A stretch of 41,045 nt of DNA. Origin: Minisyncoccota bacterium. GTDB lineage: Bacteria; Patescibacteriota; Minisyncoccia; Phycocordibacterales; Phycocordibacteraceae. The notes under the pieces are model-generated. The model ran no database searches and had not been told where the DNA came from. It saw nothing but the letters and a program-made list of their open reading frames with translations. Made by a program: the position numbers and the translations under genes. The first letter of the stretch is position 1. Each line of letters opens with the position of its first letter. The stretch spans positions 1-41,045 of the forward strand of contig JALHPI010000005.1 of NCBI GenBank assembly GCA_022842585.1, in the 5' to 3' direction. Below are positions 26,656 through 35,033 of the stretch, piece by piece.

Positions 26656-27144
26656 ATGAACAAGGTCTCCCACGATAGCGAAACCCCCGCAGAAGGGAAG
26701 CAGGTTATAACTGCCTGTGCTTTTATCCATCAAAAGTTCGATGATGTAGAAAAAGTATTCCTACCTAAGCGTGCTGCTACAAAAAAATTCCTCCCTAATA
26801 TTTTTGAAATTCCTGGAGGACATATTGATTTCGGTGAAGACGTAATAGCAGGACTGAAGCGAGAAATAATGGAGGAGGTGGGAATGAATGTTTCAATTGG
26901 AGACCCTTTTGCAGTTTTCACTTACACTAACGAGGTAAAGGGTTCGCATTCAGTTGAGGTAGTTTATTTTGCTCGATTCACCGACCCGCTCGAAAATATT
27001 CGTCTCATTCCTGAAGACCATTCAGAATATATCTGGGCCTCTAGGGAGGAGGTGCCTAAGGTCGGCTTGATGAGTGCAGAGGAACGCGCAAACGTCCTGA
27101 AGGGTTTCGCCTTGCTAAACGGAGAAGTTCATAGTTTCGGATAA
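26656..27144 (+). CDS. Nudix hydrolase
   Basis: Nudix box GHIDFGEDVIAGLKREIMEEVGM. Confidence 0.9.
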   Translation: MNKVSHDSETPAEGKQVITACAFIHQKFDDVEKVFLPKRAATKKFLPNIFEIPGGHIDFGEDVIAGLKREIMEEVGMNVSIGDPFAVFTYTNEVKGSHSVEVVYFARFTDPLENIRLIPEDHSEYIWASREEVPKVGLMSAEERANVLKGFALLNGEVHSFG

Positions 27145-27148
27145 AGTC

Positions 27149-27180
27149 GTTCCATAATCGTCCCAGACAGCCAGCAACTT
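27149..27180 (+). repeat. dispersed repeat copy A (diverged)
   Basis: GTTCCATAATCGTCCCAGACAGCCAGCAACTT, close to copies B and C. Confidence 0.75.
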
Positions 27181-27326
27181 TTTAAAAAAAAAAGATATTG
27201 CACCGTTTCAGACAGATATTATCTAGCTTTTCCAGAGTTCAATACTAATTGCGAGACAACAGGAGTTGGGTTAAGGTTGCCTCGGAAGCCTGTTCTGGTG
27301 CAGGTTTCTTCAATAGGAGTTAAGAG

Positions 27327-27956
27327 ATGAATATCTCTGATGCTATCCGCGCCACCGCTCTTGAAATCATCATGCACAATATCGACGCTGAAGGCACAAG
27401 CCTCTGCGATGTTATCGGGCTCTGCCGGTACAAGACCGGCGAGAAGTTCTCAGACTACGACCACTCGGTCGGTAGGCTGAGCCACTTGGTTCCGGCTCTC
27501 ATCGACATCGATACGGGCACGGTATCGCCGGGAGGTGAGACCAACCAGCAATTCGTGGATAGTTGGCATCATGCACTTAAGGCAGTGGACTCGCCGTTCG
27601 TTCTTCCTGAAGAAGACGGCGTGGTGATTGAATCGCCAACCTTCGTGTTCGATATGCAACGGGACGGCGTTCCGCAGGCATCCGAACAACTGATGCGTGC
27701 GTTTCTCATTCGGGTCGCTGACTATGGCGACGACGAAAATCTGATGATTGCCTATATCCGTGTGATTGGAAAACTCACCGATCTCTCGGACGAAGTGAAA
27801 GCGTTCTTGCGTCCCAAGGTGGAAGCGGCAGCAGCGGAGCTCTTCGACCAATACGGCTATGACGAGAAGCGGGACGACGATCCGTTAGGGCTCTACTATG
27901 CTCCGACGACGTTCAACCCCGCCCTCGAAGTGGTCGGCTCGACGAAGCGCTATTAA
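27327..27956 (+). CDS. hypothetical protein with a strong SD
   Basis: AGGAGTTAAGAG-ATG leader, 209 aa, followed by terminator GAGCCCG-gaaa-CGGGCTC. Confidence 0.75.
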   Translation: MNISDAIRATALEIIMHNIDAEGTSLCDVIGLCRYKTGEKFSDYDHSVGRLSHLVPALIDIDTGTVSPGGETNQQFVDSWHHALKAVDSPFVLPEEDGVVIESPTFVFDMQRDGVPQASEQLMRAFLIRVADYGDDENLMIAYIRVIGKLTDLSDEVKAFLRPKVEAAAAELFDQYGYDEKRDDDPLGLYYAPTTFNPALEVVGSTKRY

Positions 27957-27973
27957 GACCTACCAAACCTTAT

Positions 27974-28000
27974 GAGCCCGGAAACGGGCTCATCTTTTTA
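27974..28000 (+). terminator. Rho-independent terminator
   Basis: GAGCCCG-gaaa-CGGGCTCATCTTTTTA. Confidence 0.8.
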
Positions 28001-28003
28001 TAA

Positions 28004-28032
28004 AAAGTTCCAATATCGTCCAGAGACAGCCA
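28004..28032 (+). repeat. dispersed repeat copy B (29 bp)
   Basis: AAAGTTCCAATATCGTCCAGAGACAGCCA, identical to 28462-28490. Confidence 0.95.
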
Positions 28033-28061
28033 GCAACGCTAACTTTAGTATGCAAAAGTCT

Positions 28062-28089
28062 AAGGCCGCCCTTTTGGAAGGGGCGGCCT
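28062..28089 (-). terminator. terminator of the minus-strand 98-aa gene
   Basis: GGCCGCCCCTTcCAAAAGGGCGGCC on the minus strand. Confidence 0.65.
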
Positions 28090-28097
28090 CGGGAAGA

Positions 28098-28394
28098 TCA
28101 TACGATCTGCACGTAGTGCAATATCGTGTACATGAGTGGTAGGACGAGAAGCATCGTAGCGATAGTCAGGCCCTGCGGTATTTGTAGTGCGGCGACTACA
28201 ACAACGTACGGGTGTAAGGCTTGCAGACTTGGAGCGCGAGCAAGATTCACGATAGACCCGATGACGTAGAACACCACGAGAGCCAGGCACTCGTACCTTC
28301 CCCAAAGGATGACGGCTTCCGGAAGAACCGGAACCACAGCGCATATCACTGCCAGGACAGCGGTGATACCGAGGGCGGGTAGTATCCAGTACAT
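28098..28394 (-). CDS. small integral membrane protein (98 aa)
   Basis: Three to four hydrophobic segments; SD-like GCGAGGTGAATT before ATG; own terminator. Confidence 0.65.
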   Translation of the reverse strand: MYWILPALGITAVLAVICAVVPVLPEAVILWGRYECLALVVFYVIGSIVNLARAPSLQALHPYVVVVAALQIPQGLTIATMLLVLPLMYTILHYVQIV

Positions 28395-28461
28395 AATTCA
28401 CCTCGCTTTCTACCCAGGCAGACCTTAACAGGTCATAGATTTTTCTGCAATTTGTGTCAGG

Positions 28462-28490
28462 AAAGTTCCAATATCGTCCAGAGACAGCCA
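28462..28490 (+). repeat. dispersed repeat copy C (29 bp)
   Basis: Identical to 28004-28032. Confidence 0.95.
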
Positions 28491-28573
28491 ACCCGATTCA
28501 AAAAGGCGCTCGTTCTACGACGGTACTGGCCGCCACCTGTACGATTTTTTTCGAAAAAGGGTAGTATGGCGCT

Positions 28574-29014
28574 ATGGCTCATCTCATATCAGAACGCGGT
28601 TCAAAGAACTTCTTTTTGCGGAACATGGTCGCGTTTCCGCTTGTGTGGCTTATGATAGTTCCGATAGTCATCGCCGACCTTTTTCTTGAGTTCTACCACC
28701 GGATTGCATTTCCTATACTCGGTATACCGCTCGTAAAGCGTTCTTCATATATTCGCATTTCTGACCGCGAGAAACTTCCGTACCTCACCTGGCTCGAACG
28801 TTTTGCTTGTGCGTACTGCGGGTATGTAAACGGGTGGCTACACTACGCATCTGTTATTGGCGGACGTACGGAGAGTTATTTTTGTGCGATAGCGCATCTT
28901 GAGAAGAAAGGATACGTTCCTTCAGAGCACGAACGTTCGTTTATGAAATATGGTGATGAGGCAGCGCTCAAGAGGCGCTACGCACGGCATGAAAGGGAAT
29001 CAGAGTCTGAATAA
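28574..29014 (+). CDS. hypothetical membrane-associated protein
   Basis: Hydrophobic segment FPLVWLMIVPIVIADLFLEFY then Cys motif FACAYCGYVNGW. Confidence 0.7.
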   Translation: MAHLISERGSKNFFLRNMVAFPLVWLMIVPIVIADLFLEFYHRIAFPILGIPLVKRSSYIRISDREKLPYLTWLERFACAYCGYVNGWLHYASVIGGRTESYFCAIAHLEKKGYVPSEHERSFMKYGDEAALKRRYARHERESESE

Positions 29015-29118
29015 ATGGAACGCCCGGATGTACTATGAGGAAATTGGGTCAGTCACCATCTACCATTCCAATTCGTACTGAAAAATCAAACAGAGATACA
29101 GTAAAATAGGGAAGACCT

Positions 29119-29697
29119 ATGGAGGCCGTACCGTTCATCGCCGAATACAAGCATCTCTTCGTCATTGCGCATGTCCTTGCGGTGGTTGTCGGTATGGGAA
29201 CGGCGGTGGTGACCGACATCCTCTGCTTGCGGTTTGGTTTTAATAAAAAACTCTCGCGCTTTGAGGTCGGGACGATACGCTTTTTGTCGCAGGTGGTGAC
29301 GGTGAGCCTCTTCGGAATTGTCGCTACGGGCGCATTAGTGTTTCTCTCCGACCCCGAGCGGTATCTCGCCTCGGTGAAGTTTCTCACCAAGATGAGTATC
29401 GTCGGCGTACTGTGTGTAAATGGCTTCCTCCTCCATCGCTACGTCTTTACGCATATCGGGGACAAAAACATCCTCACCAGTCCACGTGCGCGTACATTGC
29501 GGAAAATCGGTTTCGCTCTCGGTGCGGTCTCGCTCGTGTCATGGGTGTCTGCACTTAGTCTTGGTGTCCTGCTCCATATCCCGGTCTCCTACAACACCGC
29601 CATTCTCATATACGTTTTTGCACTCGCATTAGGCGTCATTGCCTCCCAGATAATCGAATCCCTCGCTCTTGAGCGAAACAAGCCGCAGAAGCTATAA
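29119..29697 (+). CDS. multi-pass membrane protein, hypothetical
   Basis: Five or more hydrophobic helices; His residues within helices (HLFVIAHVLAVV). Confidence 0.7.
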   Translation: MEAVPFIAEYKHLFVIAHVLAVVVGMGTAVVTDILCLRFGFNKKLSRFEVGTIRFLSQVVTVSLFGIVATGALVFLSDPERYLASVKFLTKMSIVGVLCVNGFLLHRYVFTHIGDKNILTSPRARTLRKIGFALGAVSLVSWVSALSLGVLLHIPVSYNTAILIYVFALALGVIASQIIESLALERNKPQKL

Positions 29698-29757
29698 GGA
29701 TTTTGCTCCGTTTTTTACAAGTTGGTATACTCGTCAAAAAGTAACCATATCTTCACT

Positions 29758-30054
29758 ATGAACTGTCCAACCTGTGCTATTCCGCTGCTTATAACTGAAC
29801 GCTCCGGTATCGAAATCGACTACTGTCAGAAGTGCCGTGGCGTCTGGCTTGATAGGGGAGAACTCGACAAGCTCATAGAACGAGTGGGAACAGGGACGGG
29901 AGGTGGTCAGCGCATGTCTAGAGATGGAGATGATGAGGACGAATCATATGAGCGTCCGCGTCAGGGCGGGGGCATGATGGGAGGAAACCCAATGGGCGGA
30001 GGCCATCGTCGCGAACGCGAAAATCCTATCGGCGAACTGTTTGATTTCTTCTAA
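29758..30054 (+). CDS. TFIIB-type zinc-ribbon protein
   Basis: MNCPTCAIPLLITERSGIEIDYCQKCRGVWLDRGELDKLIE, CPxC...CxxC with WLDRGEL. Confidence 0.88.
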   Translation: MNCPTCAIPLLITERSGIEIDYCQKCRGVWLDRGELDKLIERVGTGTGGGQRMSRDGDDEDESYERPRQGGGMMGGNPMGGGHRRERENPIGELFDFF

Positions 30055-30093
30055 TTGAAGCTCTCGCTTCCTGAAAAGCACCGTAGCGTGTCG

Positions 30094-30471
30094 TTATGAC
30101 ACTACGGTGTTTTTCTTTTCTTTTGCGGGAGCAAGCAGTGCAAGCGCAAACGTCGCACAGGTCAGCCCGAAATCGCGCACACCGATGGCAGTCGCGCCTA
30201 TTTCTACGGTAATGATAAGGAGGTGAATACCGAGCAAGAGCGCGGCAGGGCGCACGAAGAGCCCGAGCGCAAGCAAGGAGCCAAGCACCACCTCAAGAGC
30301 CCCGTTGAGAAGCACTATCATCGCGGGCGGAAGGCTGAGCATGTTCACCGCCCACTCAGGCACCCAGCTTACCCACTCGATACCGTTAAAAAGTTGTGAG
30401 AAACCGAACCAGAGGAACATCGCCGCGATACCGAAGCGGAGAATATGGTACCCGATAGTCTGGAGCGGCAT
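30094..30471 (-). CDS. DoxX-like membrane protein
   Basis: Four-TM; RFGIAAMFLWFGFSQLFN...NGALEVVLGSLLALGLFVRPAALLL. Confidence 0.75.
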   Translation of the reverse strand: MPLQTIGYHILRFGIAAMFLWFGFSQLFNGIEWVSWVPEWAVNMLSLPPAMIVLLNGALEVVLGSLLALGLFVRPAALLLGIHLLIITVEIGATAIGVRDFGLTCATFALALLAPAKEKKNTVVS

Positions 30472-30472
30472 A

Positions 30473-30946
30473 CTATTTTGCTGCTACGCCAATTTTGAAT
30501 CCTGAAAGAAGCGCGACTTTCTTCGCGTCATTACCATGTTTGCCGTTGAATTTGCCTGAGCCGTCTTTCCCGCAGATACCAAGAATTGCTCCCTCACCGC
30601 CCGGGTGCTTCGGAATCCAGCTCGTGAGGTCGTAGACGTTTCCATTGATAGTGGACCAGCAGCTTTCTCGCGAGGCGTGTGTGGCAACTTCGCTTGCGGT
30701 GATGCCGCTTGGCGTTGGAGCAGAAGAAGGGCTTGGTGAAGAGGGGGTAGGCTGTCCCGCTTCCGTACTTGGCGGGATTGCGGCGCTTCCCGTGGAATCG
30801 GTTGTCTGCGCACCCGACTCTGCCGGAAGTGTTGATGTATCTGGTAGCGGGGCTGGAGCAGGGATATCGTTATTCTGCATAAAGACGAACGCGCCGATGC
30901 CGATGATAAGGAGTGCGCCTATGCCAAGCGGGAGGTGTGGTTTCAT
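30473..30946 (-). CDS. exported cytochrome b5-like heme-binding protein
   Basis: N-terminal signal/TM, P/S linker, VATHASRESCWSTINGNVYDLTSWIPKHPGGEGAIL (HPGG) and second His KHGNDAKKVALLSGFKIG. Confidence 0.85.
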   Translation of the reverse strand: MKPHLPLGIGALLIIGIGAFVFMQNNDIPAPAPLPDTSTLPAESGAQTTDSTGSAAIPPSTEAGQPTPSSPSPSSAPTPSGITASEVATHASRESCWSTINGNVYDLTSWIPKHPGGEGAILGICGKDGSGKFNGKHGNDAKKVALLSGFKIGVAAK

Positions 30947-30984
30947 ATGGGTAGGTTGGTTATGTACGAGTATACTAGAAATAC

Positions 30985-31461
30985 ATGTCACTCCCTACCC
31001 TCGGTAAAAAAGCGCCCGCGTTCTCACTTCCGGATCAGGATGGGAAAACCCATACCCTCGCCGACTATGTGGGGAAGTGGGTCCTCATCTACTTCTATCC
31101 GAAAGACGATACGCCCGGCTGCACCATAGAGGCGTGCACGATTCGCGACCAATTTAAAGATTTCAAAAAAATAAAAGCGGAGGTACTCGGCGTTTCAACT
31201 GATAGCATAAAAAGCCACAAGCGTTTTGCGGATGCCTATGAGCTTCCGTTCACCTTGCTTGCTGATGAAGAAAAGAAGATGGTGCAGGCGTACGGCGTGT
31301 GGGGAGAAAAGAAGATGATGGGACGCGCCTATATGGGTACGAAGCGCACATCGTTCCTCCTAGACCCGAAAGGAGTAGTGCGCAAGATATACGAGAACGT
31401 AAAACCGCCCGTGCATGCGGGGCAGGTACTGAAAGACCTACGCGAGCTTCAGGCGCAGTAG
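30985..31461 (+). CDS. bcp: peroxiredoxin (BCP/PrxQ type)
   Basis: YFYPKDDTPGCTIEACTIRDQF with C-x4-C. Confidence 0.92.
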   Translation: MSLPTLGKKAPAFSLPDQDGKTHTLADYVGKWVLIYFYPKDDTPGCTIEACTIRDQFKDFKKIKAEVLGVSTDSIKSHKRFADAYELPFTLLADEEKKMVQAYGVWGEKKMMGRAYMGTKRTSFLLDPKGVVRKIYENVKPPVHAGQVLKDLRELQAQ

Positions 31462-31505
31462 CACTGTTCGCCTGATACGGTACCGGTATCGGGTATACTT
31501 TTACT

Positions 31506-32702
31506 ATGGACTTGGAGAAAGAGGTACGCGCACTCTATCTCAATAATCGTCGTATCAAGAACGGCTACCAATTCACGGTTCCGTCTCCGGGAACGTATCC
31601 GTACCAGTGGATGTGGGATTCGTGTTTCCACGCCATCGTCCTCTCTCACTTTGACCCGGAGTCCGCAAAGAAAGAATTGTTCTCGCTCCTTTCTCGTCAA
31701 TTGCCCGACGGCATGGTGCCGCACGTCATTTTCTGGAAGCAGGGACTCATCCGTCCGTACGAGTGGGGGTGGGGGAAGGATGACATTGGCTCCATTACCC
31801 AGCCGCCCATGCTTGCGTATGCGGCATGGGAAATACATCGCCGAGCGCCTGACGGTGCGTTTCTTGAGAAAATCTATCCGCAACTTCTTGCGTTCTATAA
31901 GTTCCTTATAGAAAAGCGTGACCCGCGCGACCACCACCTCATCGGCATTGTGAATCCGGACGAATCCGGAGAAGACAATTCGCCGCGCTTTGACGCGCCG
32001 CTCAATTTGAAGCCGGACGTATCGTTCGTGCACCACTATCTGCGCCGCCACAAGCTCGTGGACCAGAACCGCAAATGCAATTTCGATGCGGAGCTTTGCA
32101 TGAGTCAGACCTTCTGGGTAAAAGACGTGCCATTCAATGCCATCCTCATCCACAATCTCCAGGTCTTAAGCCACATCGCCTCCTTCCTCGGACACAAGGC
32201 GGGCGAACACTTTGCCGAGCAGAATCACCAGCTCATAAAGACCGCGATGCGTGAGTACCTCTTTAAGGACGGGGTGTATTGGTCAAGCTATGACTATGAC
32301 TACAAGCCTTTGCAAGTCGCGACGTGGGCGCACTTCGCGCCGTTGTTTGCTGGTCTCTATACGCAGGAAGAAGCACAGAAATTGGTGGACACTCATTTTA
32401 AAAACGAAGAAACATTCCACGCGTCCTACGGTATTCGCACGGTCTCAAAGCAGGAACCGTCCTATCGTTCAACTGAGTTTTGGCGCGGGCCGATATGGTT
32501 TGCGCCGCACTGGTTTATGTACAAGGGACTGCGCGCATACGGCTTTAAGGAGGAGGCGCGCTTCCTCCGGAACGCAAACCTCACCCTTTTGAAACAGAAC
32601 GGATTCCGCGAGTACTTTAACCCTGAGACGGGGAAGGGGCTTGGTGCGAAGGACTTCACGTGGGGGACGTTGACGCTCGATATGCTTGACGATGACATAT
32701 AA
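31506..32702 (+). CDS. MGH1-like/(alpha/alpha)6 glycoside hydrolase
   Basis: YPYQWMWDSCFHAIVLSHFDPESAKKELFSLLSRQLPDGMVPH and WRGPIWFAPHWFMYKGL motifs. Confidence 0.8.
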   Translation: MDLEKEVRALYLNNRRIKNGYQFTVPSPGTYPYQWMWDSCFHAIVLSHFDPESAKKELFSLLSRQLPDGMVPHVIFWKQGLIRPYEWGWGKDDIGSITQPPMLAYAAWEIHRRAPDGAFLEKIYPQLLAFYKFLIEKRDPRDHHLIGIVNPDESGEDNSPRFDAPLNLKPDVSFVHHYLRRHKLVDQNRKCNFDAELCMSQTFWVKDVPFNAILIHNLQVLSHIASFLGHKAGEHFAEQNHQLIKTAMREYLFKDGVYWSSYDYDYKPLQVATWAHFAPLFAGLYTQEEAQKLVDTHFKNEETFHASYGIRTVSKQEPSYRSTEFWRGPIWFAPHWFMYKGLRAYGFKEEARFLRNANLTLLKQNGFREYFNPETGKGLGAKDFTWGTLTLDMLDDDI

Positions 32703-32757
32703 CTCAAAAGGCGCATACTAAGAAGAGGAACCCTATTACCCACTCATTCACTTCACC

Positions 32758-33159
32758 ATGAAAGGATTTGTCACCAACATAGAGCAGGCAGCACTTGAAA
32801 ACGAAGATTTCCGCCGCGTACTCTACACCGCAAAGAACTGCCAGCTCGTCGTCATGTGTATTCCTGCAGGAGAGGATATCGGCGCGGAGACGCACCAGCT
32901 CGACCAGTTCATCCGCGTAGAGGAAGGGGAAGGCAAGAGCGTCTTGGACGGCGTTGAGCGCGATTTGACCGACGGGTCCGCCGTCATCATTCCGGCTGGC
33001 ACGCACCACAACATCATCAACACGTCGGAAAGTGACTCACTGAAGCTCTATACGGTATACGCACCGCCAAACCACAAGGACGGCACGGTGCATGCGACGA
33101 AGGCAGACGCTACGCAAGACGAAGAACACTTCGATGGCGTAACGACCGAAACGCTATAG
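32758..33159 (+). CDS. cupin-domain protein
   Basis: PAGEDIGAETHQLDQFIRVEEGEGKSVLDG...VIIPAGTHHNIIN. Confidence 0.9.
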   Translation: MKGFVTNIEQAALENEDFRRVLYTAKNCQLVVMCIPAGEDIGAETHQLDQFIRVEEGEGKSVLDGVERDLTDGSAVIIPAGTHHNIINTSESDSLKLYTVYAPPNHKDGTVHATKADATQDEEHFDGVTTETL

Positions 33160-33215
33160 TGGGTTGCTGAAAGCCTTTACGTTCGGATAGAAAAAGTATG
33201 TTAGAGGAAAGAGAG

Positions 33216-33243
33216 AAGGGCCCGCAGATATCTGCGGGCCCTT
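33216..33243. repeat. 28-bp perfect palindrome (possible bidirectional terminator)
   Basis: AAGGGCCCGCAGAT|ATCTGCGGGCCCTT. Confidence 0.9.
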
Positions 33244-33267
33244 ACGCAAAGTCGATTGCTCGACTCA

Positions 33268-33507
33268 TTATTCGTTGAACGTTTGTGTTTTGAGCCAGCT
33301 CTCCAAGCGTTCGGCCTGAGCGTTATTTAATTGAAGCTCGTAGCCTACTTTGAATTGCTCCGCTTCAAATCCCGCTTGTCCGCGTGCGGTTGGATTCAGT
33401 ATCTCTGCCGGTAGATGACTGAAGAGGGCGGTACCGAATAGAAATCCGTTCACGCCCGTCGACTGTCGTTCTACCCGCAGGGTTTTAATCGTTGCGGTAG
33501 TGGTCAT
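33268..33507 (-). CDS. small hypothetical protein with a strong SD
   Basis: Minus strand AGAAGGAGTACTTTTG-ATG; 79 aa. Confidence 0.6.
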   Translation of the reverse strand: MTTTATIKTLRVERQSTGVNGFLFGTALFSHLPAEILNPTARGQAGFEAEQFKVGYELQLNNAQAERLESWLKTQTFNE

Positions 33508-33613
33508 CAAAAGTACTCCTTCTGTTCCTTTGACCCTATTTTTTTATACCGCAGAAGTATCAAAACGCGAAGGCATGGTGTCCGACTTGCCTGCGTGTCC
33601 GTGAGGGCTTAGG

Positions 33614-34873
33614 GTGGAGAGAATGAAGAAAGTAGACCCCATGCGCTTCGATGTCATCGTTATCGGCGGGGGAGCTGCGGGCATGATGGCGGCGGGCACC
33701 GCAGCTGCGCGCGGGAAGCGCGTGCTTCTGTTTGAGAAGAACGACCGGCTCGGCGAGAAGCTCCGTATCTCGGGCGGGGGCCGGTGCAACATCACGAACG
33801 CCGAAGAGGACGTGAAGGTACTCCTTAAAAAATATGATGAAGCGGAGCAGTTCCTCTACTCCGCCTTTTCGGAATTTGGGGTGAAAGATACGTTTTCGTT
33901 TTTTGAATCCCGCAACCTGCCGCTTGTAGTGGAGGCAAACAAGCGTGCGTTCCCGAAAAGTCAGTCGGCCGCAGACGTGGTGCGTATCATGGCCGAGTAT
34001 GTCGCGAAGGGGAAGGTGGACGTGCGTCTGAAGACCTCGGCGCGTCGCATTGTCGGGAAGGACGGAAAGGTGGAGAAAGTGATCGCAAGCGGGGGCGAGT
34101 ATTTCGCCGACTCCTATATCTTGTCGACGGGCGGAGTGTCGCACCCAGAGACTGGTTCGACCGGAGATGGCTTCGCATGGCTTAAGGAGCTTGGGCATAC
34201 GGTCGCGGACCCGACCCCGACCATCGTCCCGCTTAAAGCAAAGGAGAAGTGGCTCCGTGACCTTTCGGGCACGACCTTGCCTGCCGTGAAGATTACGTTT
34301 TATGTGGGCAAGGAAAAGAAATTCACTAAGACGGGGAATATCCTGCTCGCGCACTTCGGACTTTCAGGGCCGCTCATTTTAAATAGTGCCGCACAGGTCG
34401 CCGACCTACTTCAGGAGGGTACGGTCACCGCACGCATAGACTTATTTCCCTCGCTTGATATCGGTGCCTTGGATAAAAAACTCACGGAGCATTTCGACAC
34501 GAACAAGAACAAGCTTTTGAAAAACGTCGTGAAAGAATTCACGCCGTCAGGCACAGGTGACGTCCTGCTTACGCTCGTGCCAACCGTTGATCCGGAAAAG
34601 AAAGTGCATAGCATCACAAAAGAAGAGCGCCGCGCGCTCGTCGATATGCTGAAAGGGCTTCCGGTCACCATCCCCGGGCTCATGGGTCTTGATAGGGCGG
34701 TGATAGCAGACGGGGGCGTGCCGCTCACCGAGATGGACATGCGCACGATGCGCTCAAAGGTGTGTACGAACCTCTTCATCATTGGCGACCTCCTGCATAT
34801 CAATAGGCCGTCGGGCGGGTATTCGCTTCAGTTGTGCTGGACTGAGGGGTATGTCGCCGGAATGAATTGTTAG
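33614..34873 (+). CDS. NAD(P)/FAD-dependent oxidoreductase, BaiN/YhiN (HI0933) family
   Basis: VIVIGGGAAGMMAAGTAAARGKRVLLFEKNDRLGEKLRISGGGRCNITN...RPSGGYSLQLCWTEGYVAG. Confidence 0.92.
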   Translation: MERMKKVDPMRFDVIVIGGGAAGMMAAGTAAARGKRVLLFEKNDRLGEKLRISGGGRCNITNAEEDVKVLLKKYDEAEQFLYSAFSEFGVKDTFSFFESRNLPLVVEANKRAFPKSQSAADVVRIMAEYVAKGKVDVRLKTSARRIVGKDGKVEKVIASGGEYFADSYILSTGGVSHPETGSTGDGFAWLKELGHTVADPTPTIVPLKAKEKWLRDLSGTTLPAVKITFYVGKEKKFTKTGNILLAHFGLSGPLILNSAAQVADLLQEGTVTARIDLFPSLDIGALDKKLTEHFDTNKNKLLKNVVKEFTPSGTGDVLLTLVPTVDPEKKVHSITKEERRALVDMLKGLPVTIPGLMGLDRAVIADGGVPLTEMDMRTMRSKVCTNLFIIGDLLHINRPSGGYSLQLCWTEGYVAGMNC

Positions 34874-34990
34874 AGCATTTTAAAAACCTACTTCATCGGT
34901 ACTCCGTTTGGAACACCGCTCCGGGCCGCTTGGCCAAGTCTTAGTATTCCAAACGAAGTACCGATTCCGTCTCAGATTTTTTAATGCTCT
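34872..34990. repeat. ~119-bp long imperfect inverted repeat
   Basis: AGAGCATT/AATGCTCT outer arms; ATCGGTACTcCGTTTGGAA 34895-34913 / TTCCAAACGaAGTACCGAT 34947-34965. Confidence 0.85.
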
Positions 34991-35033
34991 GGAACACTTT
35001 CGATAATGCGTCAAATGCGGTAAGGTACAGGGA

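Noticed and set aside
27149-28491. CRISPR array
   Set aside because: Only three copies of a ~29 bp repeat separated by 430-830 bp containing genes; no spacer-like units and no cas genes.
27149-28491. Classical integron attC sites
   Set aside because: No clear GTTRRRY/RYYYAAC core pairs and no integrase in the window; kept only as a cassette-like hypothesis.
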